A stretch of DNA of 17,111 nucleotides from Actinomycetes bacterium (GCA_023426375.1 JAFAAV010000110.1:1-17111); one strand, 5' to 3'; shown: positions 7,324-14,860, numbered from the stretch's first letter. Numbers and translations are program-made. Notes: generated from the letters alone by a model not told the origin.

Positions 7324-8685
7324 CTAGCCCAATCCCAGAATGGCGCGAGCAATGAAGAAGTAGACCACCAGGCCGGTCGCGTCCACGAACGTGGTGATGA
7401 AAGGGTTGGAGAAAACCGCCGGGTCCACTTTGATGGCGCGGGCGATCAGGGGCATGAGGCCACCCACCGTGGCAGCCAAGGTACAGATCGCAGCCAAGGT
7501 CAGGCCGATGACCGCGCCGATCGAGGCCCCGTAGATGATTCCGGCGATGACAAAGCCCGCAGCTCCCAGGAGTAGGCCCAAGCTCACGCCCACGCGCAGT
7601 TCCCGCAGGGCCACCTTGGCCACGTCTCGCGGGCGAACATCACCCAGGGCGAGTGCACGCGTGATGGATGTGGCCGCCTGATTACCCGTATTGCCGCCCG
7701 TGCCGATGAGCAGCGGGATGAACACGGATAGCACCACCATTTGCTCGAGCGTGGATTCAAAGACCTCGAGCACCTGGACTGTGAGGGTCGCACCGATCGC
7801 CAGCACGAGCAGCCAGACCACGCGGGCTTGCACGAGAGTGCGCACCGGAGTGGACAAATACGGACGACGCAGGGGCTCGGAACCGCTGATGCGCGCCTGA
7901 TCCTCGGATTCGGCGTTCTCGAGGATGTCCAGGGCGTCGTCCACGGTCAGGATGCCCACGAGCCGATCCTCGTGATCCACCACGGGCATGGCCAACAATC
8001 GCAACCCCGCGCAGCGGCGTGCCGCCTCCTCCGCAGGTTCGGTCGCGGTCGCGGAATCCGCCTCGCTCATCAGCTCAGCCACGGGAGTTTCGGGATCGGC
8101 ACCCATCACCTGGCGCAGCCCCACAACGCCCACCAGCTTCCGGGAGTCATCGGTCACGGGAATCGTGTAGATCGTCTCCGCACGCTGCAGTCCGTGACGG
8201 ATGCGCTGCAAGCTCTCTCCGGCGGTGAGGTGCGGGTGGGTGGTCACGCACTCGGGGTTCATCCGACGCCCAATGGAGCGCTCCGGGTAGCCCAGCACCA
8301 CGGAGGTGAGCTCCCGCTCGTCGTCCGGGAGGTCCCGCAGCAATCGGGTAGCCACGGTGGCGGGGAGCTCATCAACCAGGCGGGCACGGTCATCTGGAGT
8401 CAACCCCGCGAAGATCGCGGCGACGTCCTCGTCCTGCAACCCCACGACCAGTTCTTTTTGGAGCGGCGCATCCAAACGTTCGAACACCACGGACGCACGG
8501 TCCTTGGGAAGCATGCGATACACCAGTGCCCGATCACGCACGCTCAGTCGTTCCAGGAGCTCGACCACCTGGCCCGAGGGCATGGCGTCGATCGAGCTCG
8601 TCACCCGGTCGAAGTCCCGTTTCGAGACTGCGGATTCAACATCCTGAAGCTGCCGGCCGGTCACCGGTTCGGCTTTGCGATCCAC
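7324..8685 (-). CDS. mgtE: Magnesium transporter MgtE
   Basis: This 453-residue protein has the full three-part MgtE plan. An N-terminal helical domain (about 15-130) carries repeats such as LLERLSVRDRALVYRMLPKDRA and LDAPLQKELV. A pair of CBS domains follows (about 135-255, with PECVTTHPHLTAGES and MPVVDHEDRLVGILTVDDAL). Last is a five-helix pore domain (about 285-453) with the conserved GTGGNTGNQAATSITRALALG and DPAVFSNPFITTFVDATG. MgtE is a homodimeric inner-membrane Mg2+ channel gated by cytosolic Mg2+ bound in the N and CBS domains. The start is GTG at 8685 with GAGGGAG just upstream on the minus strand. It is divergent from the small secreted protein gene and may read into the dehydrogenase downstream. 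Confidence 0.94.
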   Translation of the reverse strand: MDRKAEPVTGRQLQDVESAVSKRDFDRVTSSIDAMPSGQVVELLERLSVRDRALVYRMLPKDRASVVFERLDAPLQKELVVGLQDEDVAAIFAGLTPDDRARLVDELPATVATRLLRDLPDDERELTSVVLGYPERSIGRRMNPECVTTHPHLTAGESLQRIRHGLQRAETIYTIPVTDDSRKLVGVVGLRQVMGADPETPVAELMSEADSATATEPAEEAARRCAGLRLLAMPVVDHEDRLVGILTVDDALDILENAESEDQARISGSEPLRRPYLSTPVRTLVQARVVWLLVLAIGATLTVQVLEVFESTLEQMVVLSVFIPLLIGTGGNTGNQAATSITRALALGDVRPRDVAKVALRELRVGVSLGLLLGAAGFVIAGIIYGASIGAVIGLTLAAICTLAATVGGLMPLIARAIKVDPAVFSNPFITTFVDATGLVVYFFIARAILGLG

Positions 8686-8842
8686 TGCATCTCCCTCGTT
8701 GTTACGTCCTTCAAACCCGCCAGGGTCACCGCGGAGCTCTCCCCACCATTCTCCGCGTTGTTCCTAGTCAGTAGGCTCCATGAACTCACAAGAAGCCGGT
8801 CGCAAGTGTGGGTAATCACATTCATCCACGGGTGATTCTCGG
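8686..8842. promoter_or_regulatory. Upstream region of mgtE with inverted repeat
   Basis: This gap belongs mainly to the mgtE leader on the minus strand. It contains CGCGGAG (8730-8736) and CTCCGCG (8751-8757), a perfect 7-bp inverted repeat with a 14-nt loop, 45-72 nt before the GTG start. A weak minus-strand promoter (TTGTGA, then TAGGAA about 19 nt later) lies just beyond. I do not recognise an M-box or other named magnesium riboswitch. Confidence 0.35.
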
Positions 8843-8844
8843 TT

Positions 8845-8859
8845 GTTACGTTGGTTACG
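8845..8859. promoter_or_regulatory. GTTACG direct repeat upstream of secreted protein gene
   Basis: GTTACG occurs at 8845-8850 and 8854-8859, tandem copies with a 9-bp period. Paired direct repeats of related GT-N-AC hexamers upstream of secreted or cell-wall genes are bound by MtrA-type response regulators in actinobacteria. The resemblance is my inference. A third GTTACG copy lies at 8701-8706, next to the mgtE start. Confidence 0.35.
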
Positions 8860-8874
8860 TCCAGGTCAGGGAGA

Positions 8875-8942
8875 AGGTTTGGGGGAACCTAACCGACACT
8901 CGCGACATGGGCTTCTTAGTTCGACGCCTGCGGGGGCAGGCG
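8875..8942 (+). promoter_or_regulatory. Structured 5' leader of the secreted protein gene
   Basis: Two perfect hairpins precede the ribosome site. The first is AGGTT (8875-8879) / AACCT (8886-8890) with a G-rich loop. The second is the strong CGCCTGC (8925-8931) / GCAGGCG (8936-8942) with a GGGG loop. The second ends 12 nt before GGAGG (8955-8959), so it can protect the mRNA or affect initiation. It lacks the conserved blocks of the ydaO (c-di-AMP) riboswitch that precedes many actinobacterial secreted-protein genes, so I do not name it. Confidence 0.4.
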
Positions 8943-8954
8943 CATCAAATATCT

Positions 8955-8968
8955 GGAGGAAACCCGTA
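8955..8968 (+). promoter_or_regulatory. Ribosome binding site followed by a GTA codon
   Basis: GGAGG (8955-8959), a six-nt spacer AAACCC, then GTA AAA AAG at 8966-8974. Spacing and the following Lys-Lys of a signal peptide match a normal GTG or ATG start, but the codon is GTA. There is no ATG, GTG or TTG in frame between 8882 and 8966. This suggests a non-standard start, a start-codon mutation, or a base-call error. Confidence 0.6.
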
Positions 8969-9265
8969 AAAAAGAATATCGTCAAGACCGGTACCGCCAT
9001 CGCAGCTTTCGGCGCCCTGACCTTCGGTTCTGTCGCTCCGGCACAGGCCACCTTCTTCCACCCGGCTCCCAGCCACCCCGTGACCTCCTGCTCCACCTAT
9101 GACCCCTGCAAGGACGGCGGCAGCACCGGCGGCGGCCACACTGGTGGTCACACCGGCGGCAAGGACATCCTGGGCGGCCTGTTCGGCCACAAGATCGGCT
9201 TCGTCAAGGACGTCGTCGAGTTCAAGCTGGGTCTGTTCAGCAAGATCTTCAGCTTCAAGCACTGA
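8966..9265 (+). CDS. Small secreted Gly/His-rich protein with amphipathic cationic tail, unknown function
   Basis: I do not recognise a family. From the codon placed behind the ribosome site the product has 99 residues. A Sec signal peptide covers residues 1-28: KK n-region, hydrophobic TAIAAFGALTFGSVAP, and AQA before the cleavage point. The mature part has two cysteines six apart (SCSTYDPCK, 42 and 48), a GGHTGGHTGG linker (about 51-66), and a 33-residue tail rich in Lys, Phe, Leu and Val (about 67-99), likely an amphipathic helix. Codons are almost exclusively the G/C-ending preferred set, a mark of high expression. The ribosome site GGAGG (8955-8959) is ideally placed, but the codon six nt later is GTA, not GTG. 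In-frame TTG codons at 8879 or 8843 are alternatives with odd N-termini. It is monocistronic, with a structured leader and a strong terminator. Confidence 0.72.
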   Translation, partial: VKKNIVKTGTAIAAFGALTFGSVAPAQATFFHPAPSHPVTSCSTYDPCKDGGSTGGGHTGGHTGGKDILGGLFGHKIGFVKDVVEFKLGLFSKIFSFKH

Positions 9266-9293
9266 GGCTCCGTTTCACTGATTTCCTAGCGAG

Positions 9294-9331
9294 CGTGCCC
9301 CACACCGTACGGTGCGGGGCACGTTCTTTTT
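9294..9331 (+). terminator. Rho-independent terminator of the secreted protein gene
   Basis: The stem is CGTGCCCC (9294-9301) with GGGGCACG (9316-9323), continued across one A-C mismatch by CACCG/CGGTG, with a minimal TA loop. The T-rich run TTCTTTTT (9324-9331) follows. It begins 28 bp after the stop codon and is one of the strongest terminators in the window. Confidence 0.93.
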
Positions 9332-9413
9332 GCTCCGGGCGCTCCTCAAATCCAGGGTCGGCACCTAAGGTAGTAAAAAGTTTTGCTATTTCTGCTCTCC
9401 CCGGAGGACCCGC

Positions 9414-9851
9414 TTGAACGCCGACCCGAATGATCTGACCGCAATCCGCGACATGCTCCATGAAATTTTGCGCAACGATCCCGCCCCGCAGCACTTGAAT
9501 ATCCAATTGGGGGACATCGGTCAGGGCCGCGTGGTCATGACCATGCCCATCGCCGATCACATGGCCAACAGCCACGGCATGAGCCACGGCGGCTACCTGT
9601 TCACCCTGGCTGACACCACGCTCGCCTATTGCTGCGCGACCGCCGGCTCGCGGGTTGTCACCCGCAACGCGGAGATCACGTTCGTGGCCCCGGCCCACGC
9701 CGGCCAGACTGTCACAGCGACCGCAACGCGACGGGTGAGCTTCGGCAGGAACCAAATTTGCGACGTCGTTCTGGAGGCCGACGGGCGCGTGGTCGCCTAC
9801 TTCACGGGGCAGGGAACCACACCCCCGCCACCGCGGCCCGAAAAGTCCTAG
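9414..9851 (+). CDS. PaaI-family hotdog thioesterase
   Basis: This 145-residue single hotdog-fold protein is of the normal length for PaaI-type acyl-CoA thioesterases. The signature N..GMSHGGYLFTLADTTLAYC is intact: N52, the H58-G59-G60 turn and D67, the position of the catalytic general base in E. coli PaaI. In phenylacetate degradation PaaI hydrolyses stalled hydroxyphenylacetyl-CoA to recover CoA, but no other paa gene is here, so the natural thioester is unknown. It is cytosolic, normally a tetramer. The start is TTG at 9414, chosen because GGAGG ends six nt upstream and the next starts lie inside the fold. It stands alone after a strong terminator. Its TAG stop shares the palindrome CTAG with the stop of the convergent DUF368 gene. 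Confidence 0.87.
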   Translation: MNADPNDLTAIRDMLHEILRNDPAPQHLNIQLGDIGQGRVVMTMPIADHMANSHGMSHGGYLFTLADTTLAYCCATAGSRVVTRNAEITFVAPAHAGQTVTATATRRVSFGRNQICDVVLEADGRVVAYFTGQGTTPPPPRPEKS

Positions 9852-10831
9852 CGAGTTTCGTCCGGATCGATCCGAACGGCCTCAAGCTGGGCCCGGCGGG
9901 TGGCGAGTTTGTGGTCCACGTAGAGCAGGATGCCCACCACGATTCCTCCGATGGCCGCCACCAGGAGCAGCAGGGGCCAGTTGTCCCCCGGAGCTTCGAG
10001 CGTGCGATCGTCGACCTGCCACGGCCACAGTGCACGTAGTGCGCCGAGCATCAGTCCGGCCAGGACCACCATGGTCGGACGGTACCGGTAGGCGAGCAAC
10101 CACTGGAGCCCCTTGACGATGACGGCCATGCCCATGATCGCGCCCACCATGAAGAGGCCCAGGTAGCCGAAGTCCAGTTCGTCCACGGCCTTGAGGGTCG
10201 GCTGGTAGAGACCAATGGTCAACAGGATGAAGGACCCGGACAGCCCCGGAAGCAACAGCGCTGAGACTGCGATGGCCGCGGCAAGGACGATGATCACGGG
10301 GTTGGGTTCCACCGTGGTGGGCGGAATCGAGACGATGAAGAACGCAAAGAGGAATGCGGCAACACCCATGAGCCAGTCGATCACGCGCCAGTTCCTGCCC
10401 GCCAGGCGGATGGGTACCGCCACCGAGACCAACACCATGCCAAAGAACAGCGCCCGCATGACCTCGGGATGATCCTCGACCGCGCGGGACATGGGGCCCG
10501 CGATGGTGAACACGGCCAGGACCATGCCCAGCATCACGGGAACGATCATTCGCCAATGAACCTTGGCCAGGTTCTCCTTCACACCGGCCACACGATCCGG
10601 ACCGATGACGGCACGCTTGCCCGCGCTAACCACGTGGGAGGCTGAATCGATGAGCTCGTCGTAGATCCCCACGACCAGGGCCACCGTGCCGCCGGAGACA
10701 CCCGGGATGGTTTCCACCGTGCCGATCAATGCACCCCGGACCACGTTGCCCGGGATGTTGCGATGCTCGGTGACCTGGTGCGGTTCTGTGGCGGTTTGCG
10801 GATCTTTGGTCGGATGTGCGGTGGCGCCCAT
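9848..10831 (-). CDS. DUF368 polyprenyl-phosphate transporter (PopT family)
   Basis: This 327-residue multi-helix membrane protein carries both family signatures: IPGVSGGTVALVVGIYDEL (about 42-60) and LLLPGLSGSFILLTIGLY (about 192-209). They are the two related PG-x-SG elements of the internally duplicated DUF368 fold. Members were recently shown to be one of two conserved families that recycle undecaprenyl phosphate (C55-P) across the cytoplasmic membrane for cell-wall synthesis; the other is DedA/UptA. This protein probably does the same. The N-terminal 25 residues are soluble and polar. The ATG at 10831 has only a distant GAGGGG, so the start is less certain than the family. It is convergent with the thioesterase and overlaps it by 4 bp. 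Confidence 0.88.
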   Translation of the reverse strand: MGATAHPTKDPQTATEPHQVTEHRNIPGNVVRGALIGTVETIPGVSGGTVALVVGIYDELIDSASHVVSAGKRAVIGPDRVAGVKENLAKVHWRMIVPVMLGMVLAVFTIAGPMSRAVEDHPEVMRALFFGMVLVSVAVPIRLAGRNWRVIDWLMGVAAFLFAFFIVSIPPTTVEPNPVIIVLAAAIAVSALLLPGLSGSFILLTIGLYQPTLKAVDELDFGYLGLFMVGAIMGMAVIVKGLQWLLAYRYRPTMVVLAGLMLGALRALWPWQVDDRTLEAPGDNWPLLLLVAAIGGIVVGILLYVDHKLATRRAQLEAVRIDPDETR

Positions 10832-10907
10832 GCAGTCGTGTTCCCCTCGTTCGCGGCTGAATGGTCCACGCTACCGGGCCTACCCGTGCAACCCCTCAGA
10901 CCGCTAC

Positions 10908-10938
10908 CGGTGGCCGGCCGCGTGCCGGTCGGCCACCG
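10908..10938 (-). terminator. Hairpin downstream of the SDR operon
   Basis: CGGTGGCCG (10908-10916) and CGGCCACCG (10930-10938) form a perfect 9-bp stem with a 13-nt loop. It starts 15 bp past the SDR stop on the minus strand and about 75 bp before the DUF368 start. No T-run follows, so it may be a hairpin-type terminator of the upstream operon or part of the DUF368 promoter region. Confidence 0.5.
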
Positions 10939-10953
10939 TGAAACACGCGGGGA

Positions 10954-11754
10954 TCAGACCGCGGACCAACCGCCGTCCGAGGGCAGGATGGCGCCGTTGA
11001 TGTTCACACTGTCATTGGATGCCAAGAAGGTAATACTGGCGGCAAGATGCGCGGCCTGCGCCAGGCCCGGCATATTGGAGCGCACTTCCCCCAGGCGCAC
11101 GGCACCGGTCTCGGACATGTTCGGCGGAAGCTTGATGCCGGTGGCCACGCCGCCCGGTGCCACGGCGTTGAAGCGGATGCCCTGGGTGGCATACATGAAG
11201 GCCGAGCTGAGGGTCAGGCCCACCACGGCGTGCTTGGACGCGGTGTAGGCGGCACCGGCAGCGGAGCCACGCAGGCCCGCCTCGGAAGTCAGGTTGACCA
11301 CGCTGCCGTGACCGGCTTCGAGCATGACCGGGATGACGGCGCGGGTCAGGCGCATCATGCCGTCCACGTTGACGGCAAAGACCTTTTGCCAGGTTTCGTC
11401 CGTGACCTCGTGCAGCGGAGCGAAGTTGTCCATTACGCCGGCGTTGTTGACCAGGGCGTCCACCCGGTTATCCGCAGCCGACAGGATGCCGGGGATCGCG
11501 TCCGGATCTGTGAGGTCCGCGGTGACGAGCACCAGGGATTCCGAGAACTCGCGGTAGAGCTCCTGCAGGCCATCGGTGTTCAGATCCACCGCGATCACCC
11601 GACCGCCTTCGCGAAGTATGCGGGAGGTCGTGGCCAGGCCGATGCCCGCGCCTGCACCCGTGACGATCACCGTCTGCCCGGCGAATCGCTCGGGCACGAT
11701 CCGTTCTTCCCACTCGAGATTCAACATGGTGGGCATACCCGGAGTTTCAGTCAT
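10954..11754 (-). CDS. Short-chain dehydrogenase/reductase (SDR), NAD-type
   Basis: This 266-residue classical SDR has the cofactor loop TGAGAGIG (32-39), an Asp at the end of strand 2 (VIAVDLN, D57) that favours NAD(H), NNAG (103-106), N129, and the catalytic triad S157, Y170 and K174 (YTASK). The C-terminus shows the usual FLASNDSVNINGAILPSDGGWSAV. It should oxidise or reduce an alcohol/ketone; the substrate is unknown. I start at the ATG at 11754, which has GGGGAG on the minus strand; a further ATG at 11772 would lie deep in the upstream gene. The first codons overlap the end of the amidohydrolase gene by 8 bp, indicating translational coupling. It is the last gene of the MHS transporter-amidohydrolase-SDR operon and probably works on the product of the hydrolase. 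Confidence 0.88.
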   Translation of the reverse strand: MTETPGMPTMLNLEWEERIVPERFAGQTVIVTGAGAGIGLATTSRILREGGRVIAVDLNTDGLQELYREFSESLVLVTADLTDPDAIPGILSAADNRVDALVNNAGVMDNFAPLHEVTDETWQKVFAVNVDGMMRLTRAVIPVMLEAGHGSVVNLTSEAGLRGSAAGAAYTASKHAVVGLTLSSAFMYATQGIRFNAVAPGGVATGIKLPPNMSETGAVRLGEVRSNMPGLAQAAHLAASITFLASNDSVNINGAILPSDGGWSAV

Positions 11755-13456
11755 TACTCTCCCCTTCATCACGGTAGACGACCCGCCCGTCGCACACGGT
11801 CAGAACCGGTCGGAGGTCCTTGAGATCCTCAGTCTCAACACTAAACGGGTCGCGCTCCATGAGCACGAGATCACCCAGGAACCCTTCCGCGATCCTGCCC
11901 AGCCGGCCTTCCTCGAAGGACGCGCGGGCGGCCACGGTGGTGAAAGCGGCAATAGCTTCGGCCACGGTGATGTTCTGGACGGTGTCCAGGAGCCTGCCGG
12001 ATGAGGACCTCCTGGCGACTGCGGCGTAGATGCCCAGCCACGGATTGGGCGAGGTCACGGGGAAGTCCGAGTTGATGGGCGCGTCAATCCCGTGATCGAT
12101 GAACGTGCGCATCGGGTAGGTGCGTGCGATGCGCTCCGGACCCAGATTCGTGAGGTAACTGTCGCCCAGCTCGTAGAGGAACGCGGTGGACGCAGCGGCG
12201 ATGATGTTTCCGTCCCGCAATCGGTCCAGTTCTTCCTGGTTGGGTAGCGCACAGTGTTCTACCCGATGACGGCGTGATCGCACCACGGTGTCATAGCGGT
12301 CGTGAGCCGTGGTCTCACCTGCCTCGACAGTGTGCGTCGGCGATTCCTGGGCATCCTGTGCTGCCTCCCGGCCACCCGCTTCGATCAGGTCCAGCGCCTG
12401 AGTCACGGCGCGCTCACCGATCCCGTGCACGGCCACGCGCTGTCCCGTGGCAATGGCCTTGGCCACGAGGGGTTCGATCTCGGAGGTGTCGTAGTAGAGG
12501 ATCCCGCGTGAGCTACTGCCCTCGAACGGCTCGGCCACTGCGGCGGTGCGCCCACCCACGGAACCGTCGAGCACGAACTTGAGACCCTGGTACCGCAGCA
12601 TGTCGTTACCGAAACCGCTGCGCAGACCGGTGCCCAGAACGGCGTCGTAACTACCCGGGAACTCGCCCTGCGCGAGCGCGAAGTACCACGGGCGGAAACG
12701 CACCGAGAGCGCACCCTCCGCGAGCAGCGCTTGGTAGACACCCATCTCGGTGGGGCCCGAGCTCATGTCGTGGACGGTGGTGACGCCCTTGCTCGACAGG
12801 TCATCCAGCGCGAGGCGCATGCCCTCGGTCATGCCTTCGGGGGTGTCCGTGGGGAGATCGACCAGGGACATCGCTTTTTCCTGCAACAGGCCCGTGGCAC
12901 GTCCCGATTCCTGGTCGCGCACAATGCAGCCACCGGACGGGTCCGGGGTGTCATCGCTGATCCCGACCCGCTCCAGTGCCGCCGTGTTCACCAGCGCCAT
13001 GTGCGCACACGTGCGGCGTAAGAACACGGGATTTTGGGACGCAGCTCGGTTCAGGTCTTCCAGCGTGGGGCCGGGGCCGTCCATGCGGTGCTCGTCGTAA
13101 CCCCAGCCGGCGATCCATTCACCCGGCTCCACATGGTCGGAGGCATTCCGCAAGGCTTCCACGATCTCCTCGACCGTGCGCGTGACGGCCGGGCGGCAAT
13201 CCACCTGCAGCAGACTCTTGGCATACATGCCCGGATGGCCATGCGACTCGATGAGTCCCGGCATGAGAAAGCGCCCACCCGCATCGATCACCGGGGCGTC
13301 CGGGTCGCTGCGCTCACGCGCTTGCTCCGAACTGCCCACGAACGTGATCACACCATCAGTGACGACGACGCCGCGTGGTGCGGTTTCGTACGCGCTGCCG
13401 GGGTCGTACACCACGGCGTTGATGACGGTGAGGTTGCGGGTGGGGCGCTCTGTCAT
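11747..13456 (-). CDS. YtcJ-like metal-dependent amidohydrolase (Amidohydro_3)
   Basis: This 569-residue amidohydrolase-superfamily enzyme has an N-terminal beta-sandwich piece (TVINAVVYDPG, DGVITFVG), then the TIM-barrel metal motif ESHGHPG (H72, H74). Other likely ligands follow: K293 (KFVLDGSVGG), H344 (VAVHGIGERAV), H401 (RVEHC) and D464 (INSDFPV). EEGRLGRIAEGFLGDLVLMERDP closes the sandwich. The family (PF07969) includes N-substituted formamide deformylase and many uncharacterised YtcJ proteins, so C-N or C-O bond hydrolysis is expected but the substrate is not visible. No signal peptide is seen, so it is cytosolic. The ATG at 13456 has GAGGAG six nt upstream. The transporter gene ends 18 bp before it and the SDR gene overlaps its end, so the three are one operon. 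Confidence 0.88.
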   Translation of the reverse strand: MTERPTRNLTVINAVVYDPGSAYETAPRGVVVTDGVITFVGSSEQARERSDPDAPVIDAGGRFLMPGLIESHGHPGMYAKSLLQVDCRPAVTRTVEEIVEALRNASDHVEPGEWIAGWGYDEHRMDGPGPTLEDLNRAASQNPVFLRRTCAHMALVNTAALERVGISDDTPDPSGGCIVRDQESGRATGLLQEKAMSLVDLPTDTPEGMTEGMRLALDDLSSKGVTTVHDMSSGPTEMGVYQALLAEGALSVRFRPWYFALAQGEFPGSYDAVLGTGLRSGFGNDMLRYQGLKFVLDGSVGGRTAAVAEPFEGSSSRGILYYDTSEIEPLVAKAIATGQRVAVHGIGERAVTQALDLIEAGGREAAQDAQESPTHTVEAGETTAHDRYDTVVRSRRHRVEHCALPNQEELDRLRDGNIIAAASTAFLYELGDSYLTNLGPERIARTYPMRTFIDHGIDAPINSDFPVTSPNPWLGIYAAVARRSSSGRLLDTVQNITVAEAIAAFTTVAARASFEEGRLGRIAEGFLGDLVLMERDPFSVETEDLKDLRPVLTVCDGRVVYRDEGESND

Positions 13457-13474
13457 GTCTGACTCCTCATGCGG

Positions 13475-14860
13475 TTACTTGCGGTTGAGCAACTCCCCGC
13501 CGATCTGGTCCACACCCTGCGCGTCATCGCGACGGATCAGGATGCGAGCGATGATCGAGGACACCAGGGAGATGACTGCGATCACGAACAGCAGGATGGC
13601 CGGACCGGTCGATCCGCCACCGGTTGCGACAAGAATCGTGGCGGCCAACGCCGGCATGAAGCCGGCCACGATGCCCGCAAGGTTGGCGGACAGGGCGATC
13701 GCCGAGTAGCGGACCTTGACGGGGAACAACTGAGTCAGCACGGTGCCCACGGGAGCGTAGGCAATCGATGCAAAACCCAGGCCGAGGATCAGGGCCACCG
13801 TGATCATGCCGGTGGAGCGGGTATCCATGAGCCAGAAGATCGGGAAGGCAACCAGCGCGGCGATTACATAACCGACAACCACCACGGCGGAGGGGCTGGT
13901 CTTGTCCGCGACCTTGCCCGCCACGAACATGCAGACGATCTGCGCTACAGCGCCCCATGTGATGGCGTTGAGGATATTTGTGGACGGCAGACCGAGCTCA
14001 TCCGTTACATAACTGATCATGAACGTGGTGAGCATGAAGAAGCCTGCGTTACCGAAGAGGTAGGTGCCGATACCCACGAGCAAACGACCCGGAACCGTGC
14101 GAATGATTTCGACAACCGGTGCGCTTTCCTTTTCAGCAGGCGAGACGGCCTTGGCCGCTTCGGCTTCCTTGAAGTCATCGGTCTCATCGACCTTGAGCCG
14201 GATCCACACACCCACGGCAACCAACAGGATGGAAATCAGGTAGGGAATACGCCATGCGCCCTCAAGGAACTGTTCGCCGGAAGCCGCGACAACGGCAGCC
14301 ACGATCACGCTGGAGAGGATGGTGCCTGTAGGTGAGCCGAGCTGCACGACGGAACCGTAGAAGCCACGCTTGTTCTCGGGTGCGTTTTCCACAGCCATGA
14401 GCGTGGCGCCGCCCCACTCGCCGCCGGCGGCCATGCCCTGCACGAAACGCAGCACGCCCAGCAGGATGGGCGCCACGAGACCCGCGGTTTCGTAGGTCGG
14501 CAGCAGGCCGATCAGGGTAGATGCGACACCCATTGCCACGATGGTGATCATCAGGATGGTGCGACGGCCGATGCGGTCACCGAAGTGACCGGCGAGCAGG
14601 GCGCCTACGGGGCGGGCGATGAAGCCAACGCCGAAAAGCAGGAACGAGCTGATGGTCGCCAACGCGGGATCATCGCCGCCGAAGAACAGCGGGGCGAACA
14701 CGATGGCAGACGTGGTGCCGAACAAGAAGAAGTCGTACCACTCGAGGGACGTACCCACGTACGCGCCCCACAGGGCACGGCGGGCCTTCTTCGGATCATG
14801 GACTCGCTCGGTGGGCGTGGGATCGACGCCACCAGCCGGGGAAGCTGCAGTGCTGGACAT
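13475..14860 (-). CDS. MFS transporter, metabolite:H+ symporter (MHS) family
   Basis: This 461-residue, 12-helix carrier shows the hallmarks of the MHS branch (ProP, KgtP, ShiA type): GTSLEWYDFFLFG in TM1 (about 36-48), GHFGDRIGRRTILM between TM2 and TM3 (about 91-104), and RFVQGMAAGGEWGGA in TM4 (about 136-150). These carriers import small organic acids or zwitterions with protons. As the first gene of an operon with a hydrolase and a dehydrogenase, it probably brings in their substrate or its precursor. The ATG at 14860 is preceded by GAGG six nt away. A promoter and candidate LysR sites lie in the 131-bp gap to the LysR gene. The stop is 18 bp before the amidohydrolase start. Exact substrate unknown. 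Confidence 0.9.
   Translation of the reverse strand: MSSTAASPAGGVDPTPTERVHDPKKARRALWGAYVGTSLEWYDFFLFGTTSAIVFAPLFFGGDDPALATISSFLLFGVGFIARPVGALLAGHFGDRIGRRTILMITIVAMGVASTLIGLLPTYETAGLVAPILLGVLRFVQGMAAGGEWGGATLMAVENAPENKRGFYGSVVQLGSPTGTILSSVIVAAVVAASGEQFLEGAWRIPYLISILLVAVGVWIRLKVDETDDFKEAEAAKAVSPAEKESAPVVEIIRTVPGRLLVGIGTYLFGNAGFFMLTTFMISYVTDELGLPSTNILNAITWGAVAQIVCMFVAGKVADKTSPSAVVVVGYVIAALVAFPIFWLMDTRSTGMITVALILGLGFASIAYAPVGTVLTQLFPVKVRYSAIALSANLAGIVAGFMPALAATILVATGGGSTGPAILLFVIAVISLVSSIIARILIRRDDAQGVDQIGGELLNRK

Noticed and set aside
7741..8835. A 364-codon plus-strand open frame antisense to mgtE
   Set aside because: It has His/Gln/Gly/Arg-rich composition without motifs and fully overlaps MgtE, whose domains are all recognisable.
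8701..8859. Three GTTACG copies as a dispersed repeat family
   Set aside because: A 6-mer in three copies over 160 bp is weak; only the tandem pair with fixed spacing was kept.
8841..8960. ydaO (c-di-AMP) riboswitch before the secreted protein gene
   Set aside because: The G-rich GGGGGAACC piece is suggestive, but the conserved GGGTGAATC-like and CCGAATCCGTCAGCTAACC-like blocks are absent.
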